Assembly: GCA_947169395.1 (NCBI GenBank)
Contig: CAMVPJ010000005.1
Location: 1 to 39,363 of the forward strand
DNA length: 39,363 nucleotides
Direction of reading: 5' to 3'
Source: an uncultured Caryophanales bacterium
GTDB taxonomy: Bacteria > Bacillota_I > Bacilli_A > RF39 > UBA660
The position numbers were made by a program, and so were the translations under genes. The notes under the pieces are model-generated. The model was given only the letters and a program-made list of their open reading frames with translations, did no database searches and was not told the DNA's origin. Positions within the stretch are counted from its first letter, which is position 1. Each line of letters begins with the position of its first letter. Below are positions 24,488 through 32,636 of this stretch, one piece after another.

Positions 24488-24518
24488 AAAAAATATGGAA
24501 ATTTTCTATATTTTTTTT
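24488..24518 (+). terminator. Terminator before obg
   Basis: ATATGGAA (24493-24500) pairs with TTCTATAT (24504-24511), extended by A5/T5 to 24488 and 24516, followed by more T. A -10 TATAAT for obg follows at 24530-24535. Confidence 0.7.
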
Positions 24519-24558
24519 CTGTTTTATAGTATAATTGATTTATAAAGTTGGTGATTAC

Positions 24559-25827
24559 ATGTTTGTAGATGAAGCGATATTAGAATTACAGGCTGGACGT
24601 GGTGGGAATGGCTGTATGGCATTTCGCCGTGAGAAATATGTTGAGATGGGTGGACCATTTGGTGGTAATGGTGGAAATGGTGCGAATATCATATTTAAAG
24701 TAGATGAAGGCTTGAATACATTAATAGATTTAAGATATAAGAAATTATATAAAGCAGATAATGGTGAACATGGACAAGGCAAAGGAATGCATGGCAAGAA
24801 TGCTAAAGATTTAGTTATTAAAGTTCCACTTGGTACAGTTATAACTAATATGGAAACTAATTTAGTTATTGCTGATTTAATTGAAAAGGATGATGAAGTT
24901 GTAATTGCGCATGGTGGTCGTGGAGGTCGTGGTAATATGGCTTTCGCAACTCATTCTAATCCTGCTCCTGCATACTGTGAGAATGGTGAACCTGGTGAGG
25001 TTATTAAGGTTAAAGTTGAGTTAAAACTACTTGCTGATGTTGGACTTGTTGGACTTCCTAGTGTTGGTAAATCAACAATTATATCTAAGATTAGTGCAGC
25101 TAAGCCTAAGATTGCAGCATATCACTTTACTACTTTAAAACCTAATTTAGGTGTAGTTAGAGCTAGTAATAATCGTTCGTTTGTTGTAGCGGATTTACCT
25201 GGACTTATTGAAGGAGCTTCCCTTGGAGAAGGTCTTGGTGATAAGTTCTTAAAACATATTGAACGTACTCGAGTTATCGCACACGTAATTGACATATCTG
25301 GTATTGAAGGTAGAGATCCTTATCAAGATTATCTTACTATTAATAAAGAGTTAGAAGCATTCAATAAAAAAATAATGGATAAACCACAGATAGTTATTGC
25401 AAATAAGATGGACATGCCCGAGTCTGATAAGAATTTAGAAGAGTTTAAAAGTAAAGTGGATGTTTCAGTATACCCTGTTTCTGCACTAACTGGTAAAGGG
25501 CTTGATAAAGTAATAGAAGCACTTGCAGAAAAACTAGATACAATCAAAAAACAACCATTATTTGATGTTAAAGAAGAAAGTCATGTAGTATATAAATATG
25601 AAGAAGAAAAACCATTTAAAGTATTTAGAGAAAAAGATGGTTTTAGAGTTAAGGGAGATAAAATAGAGAAATTACTTAGAATGACATGGTTTGCATCAGA
25701 TGAGACTTATCGTAGATTTTCTAATCAACTAAAGAAGATGGGTATTGAAGATGAGTTAAGGCGCCTAGGAGCCAAAAATGGTGATATGATATATATCTTA
25801 GATTATGAATTTGAATATAGGGAGTAG
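24559..25827 (+). CDS. obg: GTPase Obg/CgtA
   Basis: The 422-residue essential GTPase acts in large ribosomal subunit assembly and stress signalling. The glycine-rich Obg fold covers about 1-158 (QAGRGGNGCMAFRREKYV, GGPFGGNGGNGANI). The G domain has GLPSVGKSTI (about 165-174), DLPGLIEGAS (about 212-221), NKMD and a SAL motif. The C-terminal OCT domain (about 350-422) is present (ADETYRRF-like SDETYRRF, LRRLGAKNGD). Length fits. The start is set at ATG 24559 (MFVDEAILEL), preceded by GGTGAT and aligned with the family; the frame extends upstream only over the promoter. It heads a dense run continuing to 29944. Confidence 0.96.
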   Translation: MFVDEAILELQAGRGGNGCMAFRREKYVEMGGPFGGNGGNGANIIFKVDEGLNTLIDLRYKKLYKADNGEHGQGKGMHGKNAKDLVIKVPLGTVITNMETNLVIADLIEKDDEVVIAHGGRGGRGNMAFATHSNPAPAYCENGEPGEVIKVKVELKLLADVGLVGLPSVGKSTIISKISAAKPKIAAYHFTTLKPNLGVVRASNNRSFVVADLPGLIEGASLGEGLGDKFLKHIERTRVIAHVIDISGIEGRDPYQDYLTINKELEAFNKKIMDKPQIVIANKMDMPESDKNLEEFKSKVDVSVYPVSALTGKGLDKVIEALAEKLDTIKKQPLFDVKEESHVVYKYEEEKPFKVFREKDGFRVKGDKIEKLLRMTWFASDETYRRFSNQLKKMGIEDELRRLGAKNGDMIYILDYEFEYRE

Positions 25828-25829
25828 AT

Positions 25830-26249
25830 ATGAATAAAAGAATAAAAGGATTTACTTTAGTGGAATTGCTTGCTGTAATAGTTATATTATCTCTTTTACT
25901 TTTATTAGCTGTAACTACTGTATCTAGTCAGTTTAAAAATAGTAAAGATGAACTATATGATACACAACTTAATAACGTTAAACTTGCAGCTGAAATGTGG
26001 GGTAGTGATAACAAGGTTAAACTAAATAGTATTAGTGATTGTGTAACTCTTACTTTAGGGTATTTAAAAGATGAAGGTTATGTTGATGCTAATATTAAAA
26101 ATACATATACTAAAGAATTATTTAAGGATGACGAAGTATTTGTAAATATTACTAAAGAGACTAATAGATATAAATATGAAGTATTTGATGATTCTAGTAA
26201 GTTATGTAGTATAGTAGATTTTAAGGATGGTGATACTAGTGAAGAATAA
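25830..26249 (+). CDS. Type IV prepilin-like protein 1
   Basis: The 139-residue protein has a class III prepilin leader: MNKRIKG, cleavage before F, then FTLVELLAVIVILSLLLLLA with the essential Glu at +5. The mature protein would be a small pseudopilin with a globular domain containing DCVTLTLGYLKDEGYVD and a second Cys in KLCSIVD; the two cysteines are positioned for a disulfide. Such proteins build competence or secretion pseudopili in the membrane. It starts 2 bases after obg and overlaps the next pilin by 11. ComEA and ComEC genes about 8 kb downstream make a DNA-uptake role plausible. Confidence 0.85.
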   Translation: MNKRIKGFTLVELLAVIVILSLLLLLAVTTVSSQFKNSKDELYDTQLNNVKLAAEMWGSDNKVKLNSISDCVTLTLGYLKDEGYVDANIKNTYTKELFKDDEVFVNITKETNRYKYEVFDDSSKLCSIVDFKDGDTSEE

Positions 26250-26637
26250 GGCTTTTACGTTAATAGAATTACTTGCAGTAATTACAATACTTGCGCTTCT
26301 AGCTTTAATTGCGCTTCCTGCTATATCTAAACAGATGGGTAATAGTAAAGAAACATTATATAATGCCCAGATTAAAAATATTGAAGGTAGTGCGAAAGCG
26401 TGGGGTGCGGATAATTTATTTAAATTGCCAGTTGATGATACTTGTATTACTGTCACACTCGGTTATTTAAAAGATGGAGGTTATATTGATTCATCAGTAG
26501 TTAATCCTAAAAATAATGAAGAGTTTTCTAATACAGAGACATTTGTAAATATTAAAAAAGAGAAAAATCAATATATATATGAAGTTAAAACAAGTGGTAC
26601 TAAATGTGAATTAGTTGATGATGATATTACCAACTAA
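26239..26637 (+). CDS. Type IV prepilin-like protein 2
   Basis: The 132-residue protein is a paralogue of the preceding gene. The leader is short (MKNKA, cleavage before F), followed by FTLIELLAVITILALLALIA and Glu +5. The globular part repeats DTCITVTLGYLKDGGYID and ends with a paired Cys in GTKCELVDD. GTG 26239 is chosen because it follows GGTGAT (26229-26234) by 4 bases and gives a normal short leader; ATG 26227 would place that site inside the gene. It requires a prepilin peptidase encoded elsewhere. About 45 percent similarity between the two by eye suggests a local tandem duplication. Confidence 0.85.
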   Translation: MKNKAFTLIELLAVITILALLALIALPAISKQMGNSKETLYNAQIKNIEGSAKAWGADNLFKLPVDDTCITVTLGYLKDGGYIDSSVVNPKNNEEFSNTETFVNIKKEKNQYIYEVKTSGTKCELVDDDITN

Positions 26638-26671
26638 TTTTTAAATGAAGATAGAAAAGTGAAGTGATTAT

Positions 26672-27391
26672 ATGTATTCATCAACTAATAATGATTTTAT
26701 TAAGAGTATTAAGAAGTTAAATGAAAAAAAATATCGTGATAATACTAATACGTTTTTAGTAGAAGGAGAACATCTTGTACTTGAAGCTATTAAGAATAAC
26801 TTAGTTAAATATGTAATAGTTAGAGATGATTATAATTTTGATTATGATAATAAGATTATAGTTACTGATAAAGTATTAAAATATATTAGTAATCTTAATA
26901 CTCCAAGTGGTATTATGGCTGTATGTAATAAGCTAGAAAGTAAAGAGTTAGGTAGTAGAATAATAGTTTTAGATAATATTCAAGATCCAGGTAATTTAGG
27001 TACAATAATTAGAAGTGCTGTAGCATTTAATTTTGATACTATAGTTATTAGTAATGATAGTGTAGATGTATATAATAGTAAAGTAATTAGAGCTACTCAA
27101 GGAATGCTATTTAATGTAAATATAGTTGTTACTGATATTACTAGTTTCTTAAATGATATTAAAACTGAGTATAAAATAATTGGTACTGATGTTGTTGATG
27201 GTAAGAGTGTATCTGATTTTAAAAATTTAAAGAAATTTGCTATAATAGTTGGAAATGAGGGGCAAGGTATGTCTAATGATACAAAGAAACTATGTAGTGA
27301 TTTTGTATATATACCTATGTCACAAGATTGTGAGAGTTTAAATGTAGGAGTTGCAGCTAGTATTATTATGTATGAATTAGGTGGTTTATGA
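26672..27391 (+). CDS. SpoU/TrmH-family rRNA 2'-O-methyltransferase
   Basis: The 239-residue protein has the N-terminal substrate-binding domain (FLVEGEHLVLEAI, about 28-40) and the SPOUT fold with motif 1 DNIQDPGNLGTIIRSA (about 102-117), motif 2 IIVGNEGQGMS (about 191-201) and motif 3 IPMSQDCESLNVGVAASI (about 214-231). These enzymes transfer methyl from S-adenosylmethionine to a ribose of 23S rRNA or tRNA. The combination of a short N-domain and EGEH motif fits the RlmB/TsnR-like rRNA branch, but the exact site cannot be given. The next gene, rimM, overlaps by 4 bases, consistent with a ribosome-maturation operon. Confidence 0.92.
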   Translation: MYSSTNNDFIKSIKKLNEKKYRDNTNTFLVEGEHLVLEAIKNNLVKYVIVRDDYNFDYDNKIIVTDKVLKYISNLNTPSGIMAVCNKLESKELGSRIIVLDNIQDPGNLGTIIRSAVAFNFDTIVISNDSVDVYNSKVIRATQGMLFNVNIVVTDITSFLNDIKTEYKIIGTDVVDGKSVSDFKNLKKFAIIVGNEGQGMSNDTKKLCSDFVYIPMSQDCESLNVGVAASIIMYELGGL

Positions 27392-27864
27392 AATTAGTTT
27401 ATATTGGTAAATATGTAAATACTCACGGTCTTATTGGTGAGATTAAAATACTTAGTGATTTTGAGTATAAAGATAAAGTATTTGAAGTTGGTAATAATAT
27501 TTATATAGATAATAAAAAATATACAATTAATAGTTATAGAGTACATAAAGGGTATGATATGATTACTCTTAATGGTATTAATAATATTAATGATATTGAG
27601 TCATTAAAAGGTAGTAATGTTTATATTGATAATGATGAGTATAACTTTGAATACGTATATTCAGATTTAATAGGATTTAGTATCTATGATAATGATTATA
27701 GAGGAGAAGTTATAGATATTGTTAAAAGTAAGTTATATCCAATACTTAAAGTAAAATATAATAAAGATTACTTAATACCTTATATTGATACATTTATAGA
27801 TAAAGTAGATTTAGATAGTAAAAAGATATATATTAAATACATGAAAGGTTTATATGAAGATTGA
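27388..27864 (+). CDS. rimM: Ribosome maturation factor RimM
   Basis: The 158-residue protein has the RimM N-terminal barrel (YIGKYVNTHGLIGEIKIL, about 5-22; the NTHGLxGE motif) and the C-terminal PRC-like barrel ending LIPYIDTFIDKVDLDSKKIY. RimM binds S19 and helps the 30S head mature. Length is normal. It overlaps the SpoU gene by 4 bases and trmD by 11, the usual rimM-trmD arrangement. Confidence 0.94.
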   Translation: MKLVYIGKYVNTHGLIGEIKILSDFEYKDKVFEVGNNIYIDNKKYTINSYRVHKGYDMITLNGINNINDIESLKGSNVYIDNDEYNFEYVYSDLIGFSIYDNDYRGEVIDIVKSKLYPILKVKYNKDYLIPYIDTFIDKVDLDSKKIYIKYMKGLYED

Positions 27865-28525
27865 TGTTCTAACACTTTTTCCATCTATGTTTGATGGAAT
27901 ACTTAATGAATCAATTATAGCTCGTGCTATTAAAGATAATAAAGTAAGTATAAATATTATTAATTTTAGAGATTATAGTACTGATCCACATAAGAAAGTA
28001 GATGATTATTCTTATGGTGGTGGTGCGGGTATGGTACTTATGCCTGAACCAATATTTAGTGCAGTAGATAAACTTAAAACAGATGATACTTTAGTTATAC
28101 TTATGACTCCACAAGGGTGTAAGTATAATCAAAGTATGGCTCACACATTAACTACTAAAAAACATATAATAATAATATGTGGACACTATGAAGGGTTTGA
28201 TGAGAGAATAAGAACTCTTGCGGATATTGAATTAAGTATTGGTGACTTTGTTTTAACTGGTGGTGAGATTCCTGCAATGGCAATTATTGATTCAACAGTA
28301 AGACTGATTGATGGAGTGATTACAAAAGAGTCGCATGAGGCTGATTCGTTTGAAGATGGACTTCTTGATTATCCTGTGTATACTCACCCTGCTAGTTTTA
28401 GGGGTATGGATGTCCCAGAAGTATTATTATCAGGTCACCATGAAAATATTAGAAAATGGCGATATAATGAACAGATTAAAAGAACTAAAGAAAGGCGTCC
28501 TGATTTAATGGAGAGTGATTTATGA
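27854..28525 (+). CDS. trmD: tRNA (guanine-N1)-methyltransferase TrmD
   Basis: The 223-residue enzyme methylates G37 of tRNAs to prevent frameshifting. It shows IDVLTLFPSMFDGIL at the start, the SPOUT knot with YGGGAGMVLMPEP (about 54-66), ICGHYEGFDERI (about 101-112) and SIGDFVLTGGEIPAM (about 127-141), then the catalytic-region ESHEADSF (about 157-164) and YTHPASFRGMDVPEVLLSGH. Length is a little short of the common 240-250. rplS, its usual neighbour, is not here; instead an unknown gene overlaps its stop by 4 bases. Confidence 0.96.
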   Translation: MKIDVLTLFPSMFDGILNESIIARAIKDNKVSINIINFRDYSTDPHKKVDDYSYGGGAGMVLMPEPIFSAVDKLKTDDTLVILMTPQGCKYNQSMAHTLTTKKHIIIICGHYEGFDERIRTLADIELSIGDFVLTGGEIPAMAIIDSTVRLIDGVITKESHEADSFEDGLLDYPVYTHPASFRGMDVPEVLLSGHHENIRKWRYNEQIKRTKERRPDLMESDL

Positions 28526-29031
28526 AAAATTATATATGTATGCGTACTAGTAATGGTTCTGTAATATTACTTGATAAAAAAGGATTAACTGGGCTTAATT
28601 TTAGTCCAAAGAATAATCATGATTATGGAATTACTGTTAGTAAAATGATTATTGTAAATCCTGATATAGTAAGACATTTGCTTATTAAATCTACTAAAAG
28701 AAAACTTAATAAATTTATACGTGATTTAGCTTTACTTACAGATGATGATGATACTACTGATGAATCTCTAAGAGAAGCATTAAATGATCTTTCTAGATAT
28801 AGAAATATAGTTGAGTATAAATATAATAAATATTTAGAAGAAAAGTATTTAGAGACTTTGATTGCGAAAATTGATATATTAGAAGGAGAAATAAAGAAGA
28901 AGATTATCTATGGTGACAATGAGAAATCTTTAAATAAAATATACCAAGAAATGTATAAAAATGCTTTAAGAAACTTATACTTTAATGAACCTACTTATGA
29001 GATGGAGAATGAAAATAGGAGAACTAGGTGA
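28522..29031 (+). CDS. Unknown protein between trmD and the lipid kinase
   Basis: The 169-residue protein is not recognised. The N-terminal 45 residues are beta-like (YICMRTSNGSVILLDKKGL), followed by a helical, charged region with an acidic patch DDDDTTDES (about 74-82) and a long coiled-coil-like helix (YKYNKYLEEKYLETLIAKID, about 97-116). No membrane segment or known catalytic motif. It overlaps trmD by 4 bases, and its stop lies within the AGGTGA ribosome binding site of the next gene, so it belongs to the same transcript. A ribosome- or translation-linked role would be guesswork. Confidence 0.65.
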   Translation: MKNYICMRTSNGSVILLDKKGLTGLNFSPKNNHDYGITVSKMIIVNPDIVRHLLIKSTKRKLNKFIRDLALLTDDDDTTDESLREALNDLSRYRNIVEYKYNKYLEEKYLETLIAKIDILEGEIKKKIIYGDNEKSLNKIYQEMYKNALRNLYFNEPTYEMENENRRTR

Positions 29032-29035
29032 TTAT

Positions 29036-29944
29036 TTGAAAAAATTATTAATTATTTATAATCCTTATAGTGGTAAAAAGAAGAATATGCACATTTTAAA
29101 AGATAGATTAGAAAGTGTAGCTAAAAAATATAACTATAAAGTTAAGTTTATTAAAACAAAAGCAAAGAATGATGCAACTAATATAGTTGAGAATTTACAT
29201 AAAAAATATGATTTAGTATTATCCTTAGGCGGAGATGGTACTTTTAATGAACTAGTTAAAGGTAATGTTAAGAGAGATAATCCTTATACTATTGGACATT
29301 TACCAGCAGGTACTACTAATGATTTAAGAGTATCATTTAATCTACCTAATAATACTATAAGTGCACTAAAAACTATCCTAGAAGGTAAAAGTGTAACTTA
29401 TGATGTGTTATCTATTAATGGTACGCCATTTACTTATACTGCTGGATTTGGTAAATTACTTGATATACCTTATGATACTAAGAAAACTGATAAAGAGAAA
29501 TTAGGTTATCTTGCTTATTTTAATGATGGAGTTAAGGATATACTTACTCGTCCTACTAAGATGTATGATATAACTTATGAAATAGATGGTAATATATATA
29601 AAGACAAATCATCAATATTTTTAGTATCTAATTCTAATCGAATGGGTGGTATTAAATTATATAAAGATGTAAAACTTAATGATTCTAAATTTGAAGTAAT
29701 GATTGCTAAAACTAATAATATAATTAAGCTTGCAATCGGATTGTTACAAATTCAACTATTTAATAAGAGTAAGTATTATAAATTAATTAGAACAGATAAT
29801 ATTAAAGTATTAATTCATGATAATGACTTTAAAAATTGGTGTATCGATGGTGAAAAATTAGAAGATAAACCTAAAAAATATGATATAAAAGTACTTAAAA
29901 AGATTAAATGTAAAGTATCAAAGAATGCAAAGAATTATGTATGA
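29036..29944 (+). CDS. DgkB/YegS-type lipid kinase
   Basis: The 302-residue protein belongs to the diacylglycerol kinase catalytic family. It has LLIIYNPYSGKKKN at the start (the NPxSG motif), LSLGGDGTFNELVKG (about 62-76), the substrate/Mg-region LPAGTTNDLRVSF (about 91-103) and a late IDGEKLED (about 279-286). In Gram-positives DgkB recycles diacylglycerol into phosphatidic acid at the membrane's inner face. TTG 29036 is taken as start: it follows AGGTGAT by 3 bases and aligns with the family N-terminus, while the ATG at 28985 lies inside the previous gene. It ends the obg-to-kinase run. Confidence 0.88.
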   Translation: MKKLLIIYNPYSGKKKNMHILKDRLESVAKKYNYKVKFIKTKAKNDATNIVENLHKKYDLVLSLGGDGTFNELVKGNVKRDNPYTIGHLPAGTTNDLRVSFNLPNNTISALKTILEGKSVTYDVLSINGTPFTYTAGFGKLLDIPYDTKKTDKEKLGYLAYFNDGVKDILTRPTKMYDITYEIDGNIYKDKSSIFLVSNSNRMGGIKLYKDVKLNDSKFEVMIAKTNNIIKLAIGLLQIQLFNKSKYYKLIRTDNIKVLIHDNDFKNWCIDGEKLEDKPKKYDIKVLKKIKCKVSKNAKNYV

Positions 29945-30008
29945 TTTGATGCTTTTTTCTTGCTTAAATAAATAGTTTGTAATTTACATAATAATAATGG
30001 TATTACGT

Positions 30009-30037
30009 TTGACAACACCATTCTTTTATAGTACAAT
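30009..30037 (+). promoter_or_regulatory. Near-consensus promoter for repeat protein B
   Basis: TTGACA (30009-30014) and TACAAT (30032-30037) are spaced by 17 bases. AATGGT (29996-30001) and ACCATT (30017-30022) form an inverted repeat straddling the -35 box, a possible operator. A leader of about 100 bases follows. Confidence 0.8.
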
Positions 30038-30143
30038 AAGCACCGTTATATTGCTTTCTATGTATTAATAAATGAATATAGCTGTAAAAGATAATAATAT
30101 AAAGTAAAATAAAATAAATTTGGTAAATTTAGGAGGAGATAAT

Positions 30144-31382
30144 ATGAAGTATATTACATTAACACAAGAACAAGAAAGTAAATGGTTAAAACATTTAAAA
30201 AACGATAAAGCGGGATTTCTATCGAGATTATTAATAAAATTAGAAAATGATTATAAAGAAAATGATGTAAAACTAGTATTGGGTAATAGTCTATTACGAG
30301 AAATGTTTATTGAAACAAAAAAAAGAAGTAAAAATCTGAATAACAAGAATTGTGTTGAAACGCATGATATTTTTGTAGATATAGCGAGTTATAGTAATAG
30401 TCTACTTAAAGATATTTGCAAATATCTTGACTTTAGAAATTTAGAATATCAGAACTTATTAATTAACGAAACTACAATTAATTATTTTAGAAGATATAAT
30501 ATACCTATTGAACCAAGTAAATTATACCAAAAAAGTTTGCAAGGTAAGTCTTTTGAAGAATTTATATTCAGAGGTTCTTTTGATGACTGCAATATTGCTA
30601 ATGCAACATTATGGAATTGTAGAGACATAAATGGTAGCAGTTTGAAAATAAATCCTCAAACTGTTAAAGATAAGAATTTTAGTTCTTGTGTGTTAAAAGG
30701 TGTTGAATTTTTAGATAATTTTGATGGTTGCAAAATTAGTTCTGCACGGATAATAGATTGTAATAATGCTATGATTAATCCACAAAAAATTGCCAAAAAG
30801 AATTTTAAAAATTCTAATTTATCTGGTGTTGATTTTACCGAAAATTTTGACGGTTGCAATATTGTAGGGTTAAATTTAAATAATTGTAATAATGTCATAA
30901 TAAACCCACAAAAAATATTAAATAGAGATTTTTCTGATGTTGATATCAATGAAGCAAAATTTACTGATAGTATAAACAATTGTATAATATTTCGCTCTTG
31001 GTTTGTCAATGTTTCAAATTTGTTTGTAGATGCTGAAATGTTTGAAATAAAAAAGATGGAGTATGGTGCGGAACCAAGATTTGACGAAATTACCATTTAC
31101 ATTCGAAATCAAAACGGGGTTGACAAGCTTATTGAAGAAATAAGAAAAATTAGTTATGATAGCACTATAAAGATTGTATGCGAATCAAATCATTGTGAAG
31201 AATTGAAAAGAGAATTAGAAATTGTCTTACGATGCTTTAAAGAATGTGTATTTGAAATACTCCATTCTGAAATAGACGACGACATAAATGAGGTGTTTCT
31301 TGAAAATAATTTAATAGAAGAAACAGTTGTAAAACAAAAAAAGAAAAGTATTTTTGATAGATTTAGAAAAAATAGAAATTAG
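30144..31382 (+). CDS. Pentapeptide-like protein with 42-residue repeats, paralogue B
   Basis: The 412-residue protein is a full-length paralogue of 17642-18823. The N-terminus (YITLTQEQESKWLKHL) is shared. Three INPQ units start at residues 169, 211 and 253, again exactly 42 apart, each with KNF.SC/KNSNLSGVDF and NFDGC steps; a partial unit precedes them. A C-terminal domain includes FEILHSEIDDDINEVF and a basic end KQKKKSIFDRFRKNRN. Pentapeptide-like beta helices often act as protein or DNA mimics, but no such role can be shown here. ATG 30144 follows AGGAGGAGAT; the frame extends upstream without support. It is a single-gene unit behind a strong promoter. Confidence 0.6.
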   Translation: MKYITLTQEQESKWLKHLKNDKAGFLSRLLIKLENDYKENDVKLVLGNSLLREMFIETKKRSKNLNNKNCVETHDIFVDIASYSNSLLKDICKYLDFRNLEYQNLLINETTINYFRRYNIPIEPSKLYQKSLQGKSFEEFIFRGSFDDCNIANATLWNCRDINGSSLKINPQTVKDKNFSSCVLKGVEFLDNFDGCKISSARIIDCNNAMINPQKIAKKNFKNSNLSGVDFTENFDGCNIVGLNLNNCNNVIINPQKILNRDFSDVDINEAKFTDSINNCIIFRSWFVNVSNLFVDAEMFEIKKMEYGAEPRFDEITIYIRNQNGVDKLIEEIRKISYDSTIKIVCESNHCEELKRELEIVLRCFKECVFEILHSEIDDDINEVFLENNLIEETVVKQKKKSIFDRFRKNRN

Positions 31383-31551
31383 TTTATTGAGTTTATAAGC
31401 AATGAAGAAACCAACCTTTTAAAATACATTTTTTATTAGCAATATATTCTTAATTTAATAAAAAGTGTCGCTATATTTATTAATATCGAAATTATAATAA
31501 TTTTAACTGATGATAATATAGTATTATTTTTGAAAACAAATATTTTTTTTC

Positions 31552-31580
31552 TTGACTATCTGATGGTATTAATGTACCAT
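31552..31580 (+). promoter_or_regulatory. ldh promoter with inverted repeat over the -10
   Basis: TTGACT (31552-31557) and TACCAT (31575-31580) are 17 bases apart. ATGGTA (31563-31568) and TACCAT (31575-31580) are exact inverted repeats, so a dimeric regulator bound here would cover the -10. The spacing to the ribosome binding site (31586-31591) leaves almost no leader, so the start point is uncertain. It does not match the known Rex site. Confidence 0.45.
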
Positions 31581-31595
31581 GAATATGGTGATAAA

Positions 31596-32504
31596 ATGAA
31601 AAATAAAGTTGTATTAATTGGATGTGGTAATGTAGGTATGAGTTATGCTTATGCCTTGCTTAATCAAAGAACTTATGTAAATGAACTTGTATTAATTGAT
31701 AAGGATATGAATAGAGTTGAAGGAGAAGTAATGGATTTAAACCATTGTCTTGCTTTTGCTCCATCTAAGATTGATATAAAGGCAGGAGATTATAAAGATT
31801 GCAATGGTGCTTCTATTGTTGTAATTGCAGCTGGAGCTAATCAAAAACCTGGCGAGACTAGGATGGATTTAATTAAGAAAAATAGTGTAATATTTAAAGA
31901 TATAGTTAATAAGGTTATGCAAAATGGTTTTGATGGTATCTTTGTAGTTGCTACTAATCCACTTGATGTAATGAGTTATTTAACTTATAAGTATTCGGGA
32001 TTATCTCCTAATAGAATAATTGGTTCTGGTACTATTTTAGATACTGCTAGACTTCGCTACTTGATTGCAGATAGACTTAGAATTAATGCAAAAAACGTGC
32101 ATGCTTATGTAATAGGAGAACATGGAGATTCTGAATTTGTGCCTTGGAGTAATGCTAATATAGGGTTGCAATCAATTGATAACTTTTTAACTGATAAAGA
32201 GTTAGATGATATATGTGTTAGTGTAAGAAATGCTGCATATGAGATTATTGATAAAAAAGGTGCGACATGTTATGGTATAGGTATGTGCTTAGTTAAGATT
32301 ACAAATACAATACTAGGTGATGAAAATAATATAATTACTGTATCTACTTATGATAAGGTAAATGATGTATTTATAGGCCTTCCTGCAGTTATAAATAAAA
32401 GAGGTATATCTAGTAGGATATTCTTAGATTTAAATAATGAAGAAACTCTAAAATTACAAAAATCTATTGATGTAATTAGAGGGGCAATAGACGAAGTTAT
32501 ATAG
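31596..32504 (+). CDS. ldh: L-lactate dehydrogenase
   Basis: The 302-residue enzyme reduces pyruvate to L-lactate with NADH. It has the Rossmann loop VVLIGCGNVGMSYAYAL (about 5-21), IDKDMNRVEGEVMDLNH, the active-site loop AGANQKPGETRMDLI (about 77-91) where Gln marks lactate rather than malate specificity and Arg is catalytic, VATNPLDVMSY, the substrate site ILDTARLRYLI (about 148-158) and catalytic His in IGEHGDSEFVPWS (about 173-185). ATG 31596 follows GGTGAT; the open frame upstream overlies the promoter. It suggests fermentative energy metabolism. A clear terminator follows. Confidence 0.95.
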   Translation: MKNKVVLIGCGNVGMSYAYALLNQRTYVNELVLIDKDMNRVEGEVMDLNHCLAFAPSKIDIKAGDYKDCNGASIVVIAAGANQKPGETRMDLIKKNSVIFKDIVNKVMQNGFDGIFVVATNPLDVMSYLTYKYSGLSPNRIIGSGTILDTARLRYLIADRLRINAKNVHAYVIGEHGDSEFVPWSNANIGLQSIDNFLTDKELDDICVSVRNAAYEIIDKKGATCYGIGMCLVKITNTILGDENNIITVSTYDKVNDVFIGLPAVINKRGISSRIFLDLNNEETLKLQKSIDVIRGAIDEVI

Positions 32505-32513
32505 AAATATATT

Positions 32514-32542
32514 AAATCAAGGTGATTATCTTGATTTTTTTG
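32514..32542 (+). terminator. ldh terminator
   Basis: AAATCAAG (32514-32521) and CTTGATTT (32530-32537) form an 8-bp stem with an 8-base loop, followed by TTTT. It separates ldh from the rpn/com region. Confidence 0.75.
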
Positions 32543-32560
32543 TCGTTAAATAAAATTTTT

Positions 32561-32636
32561 TTAAGAAATTTAGCAAAAAAAGAAGGAAATTTGAAAGTTT
32601 TAACTAATAATATATATAGGAGGGATAAGATATATG
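32561..32636 (+). repeat. 76-bp direct repeat, copy 1 (in front of rpn)
   Basis: Identical at every base to 33598-33673. It contains the leader, the ribosome binding site AGGAGGGATAAG and the ATG start, and homology stops exactly after that ATG. TTGAAA and TATATA inside it could be part of a promoter, though the spacing to the ribosome binding site is tight. Confidence 0.95.

Noticed and set aside
30641..30910. Regular 126-base DNA periodicity as a possible CRISPR or satellite array
   Set aside because: The repeats are in frame, diverged at DNA level and explained by the 42-residue protein repeat; there are no spacers.
30656..31096. Minus-strand open frame inside repeat protein B
   Set aside because: Its regularity simply reflects the 126-base coding repeats on the other strand.
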